Assembly: GCA_035570275.1 (NCBI GenBank)
Contig: DATMNI010000100.1
Span: 1 to 64,000 of the forward strand
DNA: 64,000 nt
Source of the DNA: DATMNI01 sp035570275
Lineage (GTDB): Bacteria; Acidobacteriota; Terriglobia; Bryobacterales; Bryobacteraceae
Reading direction: 5' to 3'
A program made the position numbers and the translations under genes. A model generated the notes under the pieces. That model had not been told where the DNA came from. It saw nothing but the letters and a program-made list of their open reading frames with translations, and ran no database searches. Every line of letters starts with the position of its first letter. Within the stretch, counting starts at the first letter, position 1. Below, piece after piece: positions 7,877 to 17,165 of this stretch.

Positions 7877-9730
7877 ATGTCCACCTCGATTCTGATCCGG
7901 CGCCTGCTCGGGGCTTTGATCCGGCGCCTGCCCGGCGTTGCGTTTGGCGCCCTCATTCTCGGCACACTTGCTGCCCAGACTCCATCGCTTATAGAACAAC
8001 GAATCCAGCGCATACAGGACTCCATTCCGGCTCAGGTCGTGGTCAAGGGCGAGCCCGCCTCAACCACGAAACTGGCCGATCGCATGGCCGCTCTGCACGT
8101 CCCGGGGGTCAGTATCGCCGTCATCCATGATGGCAAGATCGAATGGGCGCGCGGCTTCGGAGTTACCAGAGCCGGCGGTCCGCCCGTAACGCCCGACACG
8201 CTTTTCCAGGCGGCATCCATCAGCAAGCCGGTTGCGGCCATGGCCGTGCTGCTCCTGGTGCAATCGGGAAAACTCAGCCTCGACACCGACGTGAACCAAT
8301 ACCTTAAGACCTGGAAGTTACCGGCGAATAGTTTTACCGGGCGGACCAAGGTAACCATACGAGAACTCCTGACCCACACCGCGGGATTGACGGTGCATGG
8401 ATTCGCGGGTTATGCCTCGGACGCGCCGGTGCCAACCCTTTTACAAGTCTTGGACGGCGAAAAACCTGCCAACAGCGCCCCCATCCGTGTGGACACGGAA
8501 CCCGGAACGGCCTGGCGATACTCCGGCGGCGGCTATGTGATCGCACAACAACTGTTGCAGGATGTTACCGGCGAACCCTTCGCCAAGCTGATGAACGATA
8601 CCGTGCTGACGCCGATTGGTATGGCGAAGAGCACCTACCAGCAGCCCTTGCCGAAGGACCGGCTTTCGGAAGTTGCCATGCCCTACCGCGGGGATGGGCA
8701 GCCCGTTCCCGGTGGGCCGCATGTCTATCCCGAGATGGCTCCGGCCGGTCTGTGGACCACGCCCTCGGACTTGGCTCGCTACGCCATCGAAGTGCAAAGA
8801 TCCTTAACGGGAGCTTCGAACCGCGTACTCTCGGCGGCGATGGTTCACCAGATGCTTACGCCGGGTCTGAATCAGCAGGGGCTGGGCCCGGGAACGGGCG
8901 GAAGCGCTCAACACCCTTACTTTACGCACGGCGGGGCCAACGAAGGCTATCGTTGCAACCTTGTGGCCTACAACGATGGCGATGGACTGGTCGTCATGAC
9001 GAATGGGGATAATGGCGGCCAGTTGGCGTCCGATATACAACGCAGCGTGGCGCGCGAGTATGGTTGGCCGGACTTTCAGCCGGTGGAGCACACCGTTACC
9101 AAGGTGGATTCGAAAATCCTCGATGCTTACGCCGGTGTTTACCGAGGCTCCGTTGATGTCTTCATGGTCACACGGGAAGGGGACCAGCTTTTCGTACAAC
9201 TCGCGGGACAGCCGAAATTCCCCGCATTCCCGGAGAGCGAGCGGAGGTTTTTCCTGAAGGTATTCGACGCTCAGATCGCTTTCGAAGCGGACTCCAACGG
9301 ACGGGCCACCAAGCTTACCCTTCACCGGAATGGGACGGATCTTCCGGCAATGCGGCTGGACGATGCGGAGGCAAAACGAATCGCGGATGAGTCCGCGGCC
9401 AGCGCCGAGGCGGCGGCGAAAAGATTCAAGGAGCAAAAACCGGCGCCGGGAAGCGAAGCTGCGGTGCGCCGCGCCATCGAGGAACTGCGGCTGGGTAGAC
9501 CCGACTATTCCCGAATGAGTCCGGCATTTGCCGATGTGACCCGGCAACAGTTACCGGATCTGAAATCGACGGCGGTTCAACTGGGTACAGTGCAGTCGGT
9601 GACCTTCAAGGGGGTAGGGCAAGCCGGCCGCGACATCTACGAAGTGAAGTTCGAGAAGGGCTTGACGGAATTCCGCATCGCGATGACGCCGGATGGCAAA
9701 ATCGAAGGCAGGGGATTTCGCCCCCTGTAG
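7877..9730 (+). CDS. Beta-lactamase-fold serine hydrolase with C-terminal accessory domains
   Basis: A 617-residue exported protein of the PF00144 (class C beta-lactamase / PBP4-like esterase) family. The start at 7877 is set by GGGAGGA 6 bases upstream. The signal region carries a small internal duplication (LIRRLLG / LIRRLPG). Catalytic motifs are S114-I-S-K117, Y215-S-G in place of the usual Y-x-N, and H351-G-G. After about residue 410 there is a DUF3471-like beta domain (LDAYAGVYRGSVDVFMV to about 510) and then an alpha/beta domain (LRLGRPDYSRMSPAFADVTR to the end). The same two accessory domains occur at the N-terminus of the hydrolase at 30221-31996. Substrate unknown: peptide, ester or beta-lactam are all possible. 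Confidence 0.85.
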   Translation: MSTSILIRRLLGALIRRLPGVAFGALILGTLAAQTPSLIEQRIQRIQDSIPAQVVVKGEPASTTKLADRMAALHVPGVSIAVIHDGKIEWARGFGVTRAGGPPVTPDTLFQAASISKPVAAMAVLLLVQSGKLSLDTDVNQYLKTWKLPANSFTGRTKVTIRELLTHTAGLTVHGFAGYASDAPVPTLLQVLDGEKPANSAPIRVDTEPGTAWRYSGGGYVIAQQLLQDVTGEPFAKLMNDTVLTPIGMAKSTYQQPLPKDRLSEVAMPYRGDGQPVPGGPHVYPEMAPAGLWTTPSDLARYAIEVQRSLTGASNRVLSAAMVHQMLTPGLNQQGLGPGTGGSAQHPYFTHGGANEGYRCNLVAYNDGDGLVVMTNGDNGGQLASDIQRSVAREYGWPDFQPVEHTVTKVDSKILDAYAGVYRGSVDVFMVTREGDQLFVQLAGQPKFPAFPESERRFFLKVFDAQIAFEADSNGRATKLTLHRNGTDLPAMRLDDAEAKRIADESAASAEAAAKRFKEQKPAPGSEAAVRRAIEELRLGRPDYSRMSPAFADVTRQQLPDLKSTAVQLGTVQSVTFKGVGQAGRDIYEVKFEKGLTEFRIAMTPDGKIEGRGFRPL

Positions 9731-9779
9731 AAGTAACATACCCGGAAGCGATGCCCTCCCGCCGGGAACTTCGTCCGCT

Positions 9780-9947
9780 CTACTTGCGAGCGCCCGGGGG
9801 CTTGTCTTCCACCAGCCGGTACTTGCTCTCCTGCGCCTCGCGCTGGCGGGCCTCTTCCCGTAATGCCGTGAACCGCTTCAGCAGGGCCGGGACTTCGGCC
9901 TGCGCCTCCTGTCGGCCGCTCGATTGAAGGGCCCGGATGAGCCGCAC
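9780..9947 (-). CDS. Possible small charged protein or gene remnant
   Basis: The minus strand reads open from about 9995 to a TAG at 9780-9782. With the GTG at 9947 as start it gives 55 residues, VRLIRALQSSGRQEAQAEVP followed by an Arg/Glu/Gln-rich stretch and a LVEDKPPGARK tail. No ATG start or clear ribosome site is present, and the open frame extends upstream with FCGKNSNR before a stop. Base composition is coding-like. It could be the C-terminal remnant of a longer gene. I do not recognise a family. Confidence 0.25.
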   Translation of the reverse strand: MRLIRALQSSGRQEAQAEVPALLKRFTALREEARQREAQESKYRLVEDKPPGARK

Positions 9948-9999
9948 CCGGTTGGAGTTCTTGCCGCAGAACCGGCGGCGGGCGGATCCACCGAGAGGC

Positions 10000-10011
10000 T
10001 ATAATACTCGA
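10000..10011 (+). promoter_or_regulatory. Promoter -10 box of the S9 peptidase gene (leaderless type)
   Basis: A perfect TATAAT at 10000-10005 is followed by six bases and then the ATG at 10012. There is no Shine-Dalgarno. With normal promoter geometry transcription would begin at or within a base of the start codon. No good -35 box is seen. Confidence 0.6.
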
Positions 10012-12009
10012 ATGTTACGGACCGCAACTGCCGCATTGCTTCTCTGCGCCCTCGTTATAGCTTGTGCAATCGCCGGGACGCCCACCATCGATCAGTCGCT
10101 CAGCATGAAGTCGGTCAGCGGCGCGCAGATTTCGCCCGACGGCCGCTACGTGGCCTATGGGGTGCAGCAGGCCAACTGGGAGGAGAACGATTTCTACCAG
10201 CAGATCTGGATTGCCGTAACGGCCACCGGTGAGCGCTACCAGCTTACCAGCGGCAAGAAGAACAGCAGCGCTCCGCAATGGTCGCCCGATTCCCGCCGCA
10301 TCGCGTTCACTTCGGACCGCGATGGCAAACGCCAGATCTACCTGATCGCGCCCGCGGGCGGCGAGGCCGTTGCGCTCACCGCCGAAGAAAACGGCGTGAG
10401 CGCGGTCGCCTGGTCGCCCGACGGCGGTTCCATCGCGTTCGCCGCCTCGGGCCCCGATGCCAAGGCCAAGAAGGACCGTAAGGACAAATACGGCGATTTC
10501 GAAATCGTCACCGGCGACTACACCATGAACCATCTCTGGCTGGTGAAGGTTCCGGCCGACATTCCGTCCGACCCGAAGAAGCTGCCCCATCCCGAGGCCC
10601 TCACTTCGGGCGACCAGTTCAGCGTGGGCGCCTTCTCCTGGTCTCCGGACGGCAAGCACATCGCCTTCCAGGCCGGCCGCGACCCCGATCTGAGTTCCGG
10701 CGATACCGAGCAGCTTTATCTGCTCGACGTGGCCGATCGGCACGTGCGCAAGCTGCTCAATGCCGGCGGCCCCAACGGAAATCCGAAGTGGTCGCCCGAT
10801 GGCAAGCAGATCGCCTACACCACCGCCAACGGCAACCCGTTCTACTTTTACGCCAACAGCCGCATCGCCGTGATCCCCGCCGATGGAGGCTCGCCGCGTT
10901 TGCTGTCGCCGCGCGTGCTGTCGGAGGCCTTCGACGAGGACCCGAATCTGATCGATTGGGGCCCCGACGGTATCTACTTCACCGCCTCGCAGAAGACCAA
11001 CGCCCACGTCTTCCGTATCGACCCGGCCACGCGCAGCATCCGCCGCATCAGCAGCCCCGATCAGCTTCATATTTCCGCGGCGTCCTTCAGCAAGGACCAT
11101 CGCATGATGGCGGGCGCCGCCGCCGCGCCCAACCATTTCACCGAGGTGCTGGTCTCTGCCGTGGCCGATTTCGCTCCCCGGTACCTCACGGACGTCAGCG
11201 CGGAGTGGAAGGATTTCCAACTCGCGTCGCGCGAGGTGGTCCAGTGGAAATCGAGCGACGGGACCGCGATTGAAGGCATCCTGATGAAGCCCGCCGATTA
11301 CGACCCTTCGCGGAAATATCCGCTGCTGGTGGTGATCCACGGCGGCCCCACAGGCGTCGATACCGCGGTACGCGCGGCCGACCGTTACTACCCCGTAGAG
11401 ATGTTCGCGGCCAAGGGAGCGCTGGTCCTGAAGCCGAATTACCGCGGATCGGCCGGCTATGGCGAGACGTTCCGGTCGCTCAACGTCCGCAACCTGGGCG
11501 TGGGCGATTACGAAGATGTGATCTCCGGCGTAGACGCGCTGATCGCCAGGGGTCTGGTGGATAAGGACCGCGTGGGCGCCATGGGCTGGAGCCAGGGCGG
11601 TTACATTTCCGCTTTCATCACCTGTTATAGCGACCGGTTTAAGGCTGTCTCCGTGGGCGCGGGTATTTCCGACTGGACGACTTACTATGTCAACACCGAC
11701 ATCCACCCGTTTACGCGCCAGTATTTGAAGGCGACGCCGTGGGAAGACCCCGAAATCTACAAGAAGACATCACCCATCACTTATGTGAGCCGCGCCAGAA
11801 CCCCAACGCTCATCCAGCACGGCGACCAGGACAAGCGGGTGCCGCCGCCCAACGCCTTCGAACTCTACCAGGCGCTCAAGGACCGCGGCGTGCCGGCGAA
11901 GCTGATTCTGTATAAGGGCTTCGGCCACCCCATCAACAAACCCAAACAGCAGCGCGCCGTAATGGAGCACAACTACGAGTGGTTCACCAAGTACATCTGG
12001 GGCGACTAA
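10012..12009 (+). CDS. S9-family prolyl oligopeptidase / acylaminoacyl-peptidase
   Basis: A 665-residue exported serine peptidase. ATG 10012 is chosen because it starts a signal peptide (MLRTATAALLLCALVIACAIA) and lies just after a TATAAT box. The N-terminal half is a beta-propeller built from PD40/TolB-like repeats (ISPDGRYVAYG, WSPDSRRIAF, WSPDGKHIAF, WSPDGKQIAY). From about residue 400 is the alpha/beta hydrolase domain. The catalytic triad is S527 in GWSQGG, D607 in HGDQDKRVP and H639 in GFGHP. These enzymes trim short peptides, often N-acylated or Pro-containing. No operon partner is evident. Confidence 0.9.
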   Translation: MLRTATAALLLCALVIACAIAGTPTIDQSLSMKSVSGAQISPDGRYVAYGVQQANWEENDFYQQIWIAVTATGERYQLTSGKKNSSAPQWSPDSRRIAFTSDRDGKRQIYLIAPAGGEAVALTAEENGVSAVAWSPDGGSIAFAASGPDAKAKKDRKDKYGDFEIVTGDYTMNHLWLVKVPADIPSDPKKLPHPEALTSGDQFSVGAFSWSPDGKHIAFQAGRDPDLSSGDTEQLYLLDVADRHVRKLLNAGGPNGNPKWSPDGKQIAYTTANGNPFYFYANSRIAVIPADGGSPRLLSPRVLSEAFDEDPNLIDWGPDGIYFTASQKTNAHVFRIDPATRSIRRISSPDQLHISAASFSKDHRMMAGAAAAPNHFTEVLVSAVADFAPRYLTDVSAEWKDFQLASREVVQWKSSDGTAIEGILMKPADYDPSRKYPLLVVIHGGPTGVDTAVRAADRYYPVEMFAAKGALVLKPNYRGSAGYGETFRSLNVRNLGVGDYEDVISGVDALIARGLVDKDRVGAMGWSQGGYISAFITCYSDRFKAVSVGAGISDWTTYYVNTDIHPFTRQYLKATPWEDPEIYKKTSPITYVSRARTPTLIQHGDQDKRVPPPNAFELYQALKDRGVPAKLILYKGFGHPINKPKQQRAVMEHNYEWFTKYIWGD

Positions 12010-12174
12010 CATCCGCCGGCCACGCGGCTTCAACCTTGGTGAGAAGGGCAGCAACGAGCATGACTGGTGCACCACCCCACTCGCAGGCGGCCCCAATGCG
12101 CTTGTCCGGGTAGACCTGGACGTTCCACGCCCGTTTTGCTGCGTGCTATCGTCAGTTCGATATCGCGCGTCAGG

Positions 12175-15100
12175 ATGCCACCGTCCAGTCCCAACACCAA
12201 CGTACTCATCGGCGCCCTGGAGATCGCCCGCCGCGACCTGCTCGATCTCGGACTACGTAACACCCTCTTGAATTATCGCCCCCTGCGGGCCAAAGGCATC
12301 GAGGTAGTCGATGAAAAGCCGGGCGAGATATTCCGGATTCTTGTCCGGGAAGAGAAGTCCCTGACCTTTCTGCCTGGCGGGGAGCCAGAAGCAGGAAACG
12401 GGAATGGCGCTAAAGAGCAACTGGCACAGCCGGGGGATGAACGCGGTATCGCCGCCCGGCACACGGATTCGCGTCTGCAGACTTCTTATGCGTCCACTCA
12501 GCTCCAGAGCAGGCTGCTGGCCACCTACCACGCGGCACGAACGTCAATGGAGGAGCAGGGCGTAAACACGCTGTATCTGGCGCTGGGCATGCTGTCCTGG
12601 CGTGAAGACGACAACAGTGATAAGTTTAGCCGAGCGCCGCTGATTCTCATCCCGGTGGAACTCGAGCGATCCGACGCGCGCGACCGCTTTCACCTGAAAT
12701 ACACCGGTGACGAACTGGACGAGAATGTCTCGCTTGCTGAGAAGCTTAAGCAGAATTTCGGCATCAAGAACTTTCCAGACTTGCCCGAAGCTGATGACCT
12801 GGACGTGGACGACTATTTCACTAAAGTGCAGCGGCTAGCCGGCAGCCAGGCCGGTTGGACGGTAGATGCGGGCGCGGTCGCCCTGGGGTTCTTCTCCTTC
12901 GCGAAATTCCTGATGTACCGGGACCTCGATCCCTCCACATGGCCTGCGGCGGACTCCATCCTCGGTCATGGGACTCTGCGCTGCCTGCTTGCTGAAGAAG
13001 GCTTTCATCCTGCGACGTCGAACTACAGCGAAGACCGGCTGCTCGACGATCAGCTTCAGAATCGCGACATCGCTAATGTCGTCGATTCGGACAGCTCCCA
13101 GACGCTGGCGATTCTGGACTCGCTGGACGGCCACACGATGGTGATCCAGGGCCCGCCCGGAACCGGAAAGTCGCAAACGATCGTCAATCTTATCGCCGCT
13201 GCCGTCGGCGCGGGGAAACGAGTCCTGTTCGTCTCTGAAAAGATGGCCGCGCTCGATGTGGTCAAGCGTCGGCTGGACCGTGTGGGCTTGGGCGCGGGAT
13301 GCCTGGAGTTACACAGTAACCGAACCAACAAGAAAACCATCATCGAGGAACTTCGCCACACGGTGTTGGGCGAACGGCTGGCCAGCCCGCGCGCGAGGGC
13401 CGAGCTCAGCCTGCTCGGCGATACCAGAGACCGCCTCAACGCATACTGTAAGGCCGTGAACGAGCCCATCGGGTCTACCGGCGAGAATCCCTGTACGGTC
13501 TATGGTAAGTTGCTTGGTGCTCAGGTTTCCCTCCAGGGCGTGGACCTGCCGCATCTGCAGATGGATGCGGCGGCCGGCTGGACCGCTGAGGAAGCGGTAA
13601 GGCGGACGCAGTTGGTGGCCCAGTTGCAGAGCCGGGTATTACGGTCCGGGATTCCAAACCGGCACCCGTTCTGGGGTAGCCGACTGACAGTACTGCTCCC
13701 GACCGACCGCGATCAGATTCGGAATCTATGTTTTCAGGCCGAGTCTGCAACTGCGCCTTATGAGACGTCGGCAAATTCTATAGCCAAGGCATTCTCCGTA
13801 GAAGCGCCGACGACGGAGGATGCCGTCGACGCGCTTTTCCGGTCGGCCCAATTTGTTCGACTGGCACCGGAGCTAGCCGGTGTCAACTTGACTCGGGACG
13901 ACTGGATTGGCGGCGAGCCGGTGATTCGGCAGGTACTCGGAGCCGGTCAACGGCACCGAAAGCTTCACGGGCAGTTCGGTACGGTATTGCGACGGGAAGC
14001 CTGGACGACGGACGTCTCGGGGATACGGCAAAGCATTGCCGATGTCGGAGGCCGCTGGTGGCGCTTGTTGTCAGGGCGGTGGCGTGACGCCCGGAAGGCA
14101 TTCGCGGCTATCTGCGTACCCCCGGCGCCGTCGGGTCAGACATCGCAACTTACCTTGCTCGATGCGATCGGGGAGGCGTCCGCGTGCGCCAACGATGTCG
14201 CTCGTGGTTCGGACTGCGTGGCTGCTCTGGTTGGTTCTTCATGGAAGGGGATCGATTCCGATTGGGATCTTCTCGAAGCCCAGGTCAATTGGGTCATCGG
14301 CGCCTGCAAGGGTATACGCGAAGGAACTCTCGCGGACTGGTGCCTGGACCCTCGACGCATAGCCGTCGGCAGAAGCGATGCCGCCGCGGAAGACCGCCAG
14401 TTTGAGATCGCTCGAAAGGACTATCAGGCCGCAGTCCGCAACTGGTCCGGCCGGCTTCAGGTCGATGAGGCACGCTTGGCCGAGGGGCCGCTCTCCGTTC
14501 AACCGTTCCAGACATTGAAGGCCCGTTGGGCAACTCAGCGCACCCGTATCGACGAACTCCATGCCTTGGTCGCTTTCAACCAGATCGCGGCGGAATGTAA
14601 GGAAGAAGATCTCGCCAACATAGCATCCGTTGCCACAAGTTGGGAGCCCTCGGGCACATCGTTGCTATGGCTATACGAGAGCGCCCGGGCTGCCGCCTTA
14701 CTACAGCGGGCATTCCAGGAGCGCAATGCGCTCGCCAGTTTCGATGGGGTTCGGCACGCTAATACGGTCTCGGAATTCCGTCGGCTCGATCTCCTTCAGA
14801 TCGAGTACAACCGGGCTGTGCTGGTGGCGAAGCACGCCCAGTCCTTGCCGGCGGGTGGTGGCACGGGAGAGATAGGAATCTTGTGGCGCGAATTTGAGAA
14901 GCGGGCGCGGTTCCTTCCGATCCGCACTTTGATTTCGAAGGCCGGCCACGCCATCCAGTCCATCAAACCGGTGTTCATGATGAGCCCGCTTTCGATTGCG
15001 AATTACCTCCCGCCCGGTGCACTGACGTTCGACCTGATCATCTTCGACGAAGCCAGTCAGGTCCGGCCAGTGGATGCCCTTGGAGCCATCGTGCGTGGGC

Positions 15101-16923
15101 AGCAGGTAGTGGTGGTCGGTGACAGCCGGCAGTTGCCTCCGACCAGTTTCTTCGATGCGCTGGTGGCATCGGACGAAGACGAGCCGGACGAGGAAACTAC
15201 GACCGCCTCAGACATCGAAAGCGTTCTGGGACTATTCTGTGCCCGCGGCGCACACCAGCGAATGCTGCGGTGGCATTACCGCAGCCGTCACGAATCGCTG
15301 ATCGCGGTATCTAATCACTTGTTCTACGAAGACCGCCTGGTCGTATTCCCAAGTCCGGATCGAGGCCGGAACAAGCTAGGATTGGTTTACCGGCGCATCG
15401 AGAACGCGCCGTATGAGCGAAGCCGCACCCGGACGAATCCAGTGGAAGCCAAGGCGGTCGCGACGGCGGTGATGGCCCATGCCCGCAGCCAGCTACTGCT
15501 TCCCCGCGAGAGCCGCGAGACGTTGGGAGTCGCCGCCTTCAGCGTGGCGCAGATGGATGCGGTGCTGAACCAGGTGGAGTTGCTGCGCCGGCAGGACCCT
15601 TCGTGCGAAGAGTTCTTCTCCTATCCGCCACATGAGCCGTTCTTCGTCAAGAACCTCGAAAACCTGCAGGGTGACGAACGCGACGTCATTCTCATCAGCG
15701 TGGGTTACGGACGTACCGCCGAGGGATATCTGGCGATGAGCTTCGGCCCTCTCAATCGAACAGGCGGCGAACGCCGTCTCAACGTTCTGATCAGCCGCGC
15801 CCGCAAACGGTGCGAAGTGTTTACTACCCTTACAGCCGACGACATCGACATCTCAAAGACGAGTTCGGCGGGCGTATCCGCACTGAAGACGTTCCTCCAC
15901 TACGCGCAGAGCGGGCAAATGGACGTGCCGCTACGAACCGGCCGTTTGCCCGATTCGGAGTTCGAAGAACAAGTGCTTCGCCAGTTGAGCGCCTTGGGTC
16001 ACGAAGTGCACACACAGGTTGGCAGCGCCGGTTTTTTTCTGGACCTGGCGGTCGTGGACCCAGTGAATCCGGGCAGGTATTTGCTGGGGATCGAGTGCGA
16101 CGGCGCGCGCTATCATAGCGCCCGGTCGGCCCGGGACCGCGACCGCCTCCGGCAAGCCGTCCTGGAAGGGTTGGGCTGGCGCATCCACCGGATCTGGTCG
16201 ACGGATTGGTTCCACAACCCGGACCAGGAACTGCGAAAAGTGGTGCAAGCAATCGAGACGGCCAAGACGCCTGGCCCGGCACCGGCACCGTCGCCCTCAG
16301 TTCGCGAGGCGGAAATCGTGCGACAGACGCCGTCTGAACCGACTCTAGCGCAAACCCGCCCGCCGGGCTCACCCGCGATTCCGTACGAATGCGCGCGGAT
16401 AGCATGCCGGCTCGGCGGTGTCGAGATGCACCTGGTGGACCGCGGGCACTTGGCAGAGCTTCTCGCCGAGGTTGTGAATGTCGAAAGCCCGGTGCACGGG
16501 ACGGAAGCGGCTCGGCGCGTGCTCAGTGGCGCCGGCATTCAGCGTTTCGGAAGCAGGATCCAGCAAGCGTTTGAGGAGGCTGTGCGGCTGGGTGTGGCCC
16601 GCAGCCTCTTCGTGGAGCGCAACGACTTCCTTTGGAGCCCGGCCATGCAGCAGCCGCCTGTACGCAACCGAAGCGAACTCTCAGCGGCATTCCGAAAGTT
16701 CGAATTCGTGGCGCCGGAGGAGATCCGGCGCGCGATCCTCATCGTGGTGCGGGAATCCCGCGGCATCGCTCCGGCCGAGGTTCCCGTTGCGGTCTGCCGG
16801 CTCTTCGGTTTTGCGCGCGTCACAGACGAAATGACCGCCGCGGTAGAACTGCATCGTGACGCCTTGCTTCAGGAGGCCCGACTGGTTCTACACGGCGTCA
16901 ACCTGGTGTGGGCTCAAGACTGA
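12175..16923 (+). CDS. DUF4011 - superfamily 1 helicase - Vsr-like nuclease - DUF3320 protein (defence candidate)
   Basis: A single 1582-residue protein. The ATG at 12175 begins just before the conserved segment ARRDLLDLGLRNTLLNY; no good ribosome site is seen. The order is an N-terminal DUF4011 region (about 10-300), an SF1 helicase with Walker A GPPGTGKSQT (G326-S333), Walker B FDEASQ (D958-E959) and C-terminal helicase motifs (LQGDERDVILISVGYGR), then a PD-(D/E)xK / Vsr-like nuclease (D1290; E1307-C-D1309-G; YH 1313-1314; LGWRIHRIWSTDW), and a terminal DUF3320 (about 1410-1570). The architecture matches what I remember of the single-gene anti-phage system called Hhe. It stands alone, between a peptidase and an RND pump, with no mobile-element genes beside it. 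Reading frame and motifs are intact. Confidence 0.85.
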   Translation: MPPSSPNTNVLIGALEIARRDLLDLGLRNTLLNYRPLRAKGIEVVDEKPGEIFRILVREEKSLTFLPGGEPEAGNGNGAKEQLAQPGDERGIAARHTDSRLQTSYASTQLQSRLLATYHAARTSMEEQGVNTLYLALGMLSWREDDNSDKFSRAPLILIPVELERSDARDRFHLKYTGDELDENVSLAEKLKQNFGIKNFPDLPEADDLDVDDYFTKVQRLAGSQAGWTVDAGAVALGFFSFAKFLMYRDLDPSTWPAADSILGHGTLRCLLAEEGFHPATSNYSEDRLLDDQLQNRDIANVVDSDSSQTLAILDSLDGHTMVIQGPPGTGKSQTIVNLIAAAVGAGKRVLFVSEKMAALDVVKRRLDRVGLGAGCLELHSNRTNKKTIIEELRHTVLGERLASPRARAELSLLGDTRDRLNAYCKAVNEPIGSTGENPCTVYGKLLGAQVSLQGVDLPHLQMDAAAGWTAEEAVRRTQLVAQLQSRVLRSGIPNRHPFWGSRLTVLLPTDRDQIRNLCFQAESATAPYETSANSIAKAFSVEAPTTEDAVDALFRSAQFVRLAPELAGVNLTRDDWIGGEPVIRQVLGAGQRHRKLHGQFGTVLRREAWTTDVSGIRQSIADVGGRWWRLLSGRWRDARKAFAAICVPPAPSGQTSQLTLLDAIGEASACANDVARGSDCVAALVGSSWKGIDSDWDLLEAQVNWVIGACKGIREGTLADWCLDPRRIAVGRSDAAAEDRQFEIARKDYQAAVRNWSGRLQVDEARLAEGPLSVQPFQTLKARWATQRTRIDELHALVAFNQIAAECKEEDLANIASVATSWEPSGTSLLWLYESARAAALLQRAFQERNALASFDGVRHANTVSEFRRLDLLQIEYNRAVLVAKHAQSLPAGGGTGEIGILWREFEKRARFLPIRTLISKAGHAIQSIKPVFMMSPLSIANYLPPGALTFDLIIFDEASQVRPVDALGAIVRGQQVVVVGDSRQLPPTSFFDALVASDEDEPDEETTTASDIESVLGLFCARGAHQRMLRWHYRSRHESLIAVSNHLFYEDRLVVFPSPDRGRNKLGLVYRRIENAPYERSRTRTNPVEAKAVATAVMAHARSQLLLPRESRETLGVAAFSVAQMDAVLNQVELLRRQDPSCEEFFSYPPHEPFFVKNLENLQGDERDVILISVGYGRTAEGYLAMSFGPLNRTGGERRLNVLISRARKRCEVFTTLTADDIDISKTSSAGVSALKTFLHYAQSGQMDVPLRTGRLPDSEFEEQVLRQLSALGHEVHTQVGSAGFFLDLAVVDPVNPGRYLLGIECDGARYHSARSARDRDRLRQAVLEGLGWRIHRIWSTDWFHNPDQELRKVVQAIETAKTPGPAPAPSPSVREAEIVRQTPSEPTLAQTRPPGSPAIPYECARIACRLGGVEMHLVDRGHLAELLAEVVNVESPVHGTEAARRVLSGAGIQRFGSRIQQAFEEAVRLGVARSLFVERNDFLWSPAMQQPPVRNRSELSAAFRKFEFVAPEEIRRAILIVVRESRGIAPAEVPVAVCRLFGFARVTDEMTAAVELHRDALLQEARLVLHGVNLVWAQD

Positions 16924-17104
16924 GCCGGGCGGCGGTAGTCGACAGCCGTCTGCCACGGACACGACCCGTGAAGACCGCCAAAATTGCCTTCAACGCACCT
17001 TCAGGACGCCATCGAAATCGGCATGATAAACTGAAACGAAATGCCTGATGCCGGACAACCGGTGCCGGTTGAACGTTCGAAGGGCGAGAATTCTCCGCAC
17101 TACC

Positions 17105-17150
17105 GGCAGGCGGATTGCCAATCCGCCGCAGGTTATCAACCTGCCCCACA
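17105..17150. repeat. Interspersed double-palindrome repeat, family 2, copy 1
   Basis: Two adjacent palindromes, GGCGGATTGCCAATCCGCC and CAGGTTATCAACCTG, are followed by CCCCACA. The element ends 15 bases before the start of the RND pump gene. Other copies lie at 23349-23560, 36236-36433, 44507-44590 and 53410-53457. Confidence 0.8.
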
Positions 17151-17165
17151 AATCGAGCGCCTCGT

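Noticed and set aside
10015..11706. Long leftward open frame opposite the S9 peptidase
   Set aside because: Antisense to a peptidase with a complete catalytic triad; no recognisable domain and no ribosome site.
9731..12174. Rho-independent terminators after the hydrolase and S9 genes
   Set aside because: Hairpins can be drawn, but none is followed by a T-run; I saw no convincing intrinsic terminator in the window.
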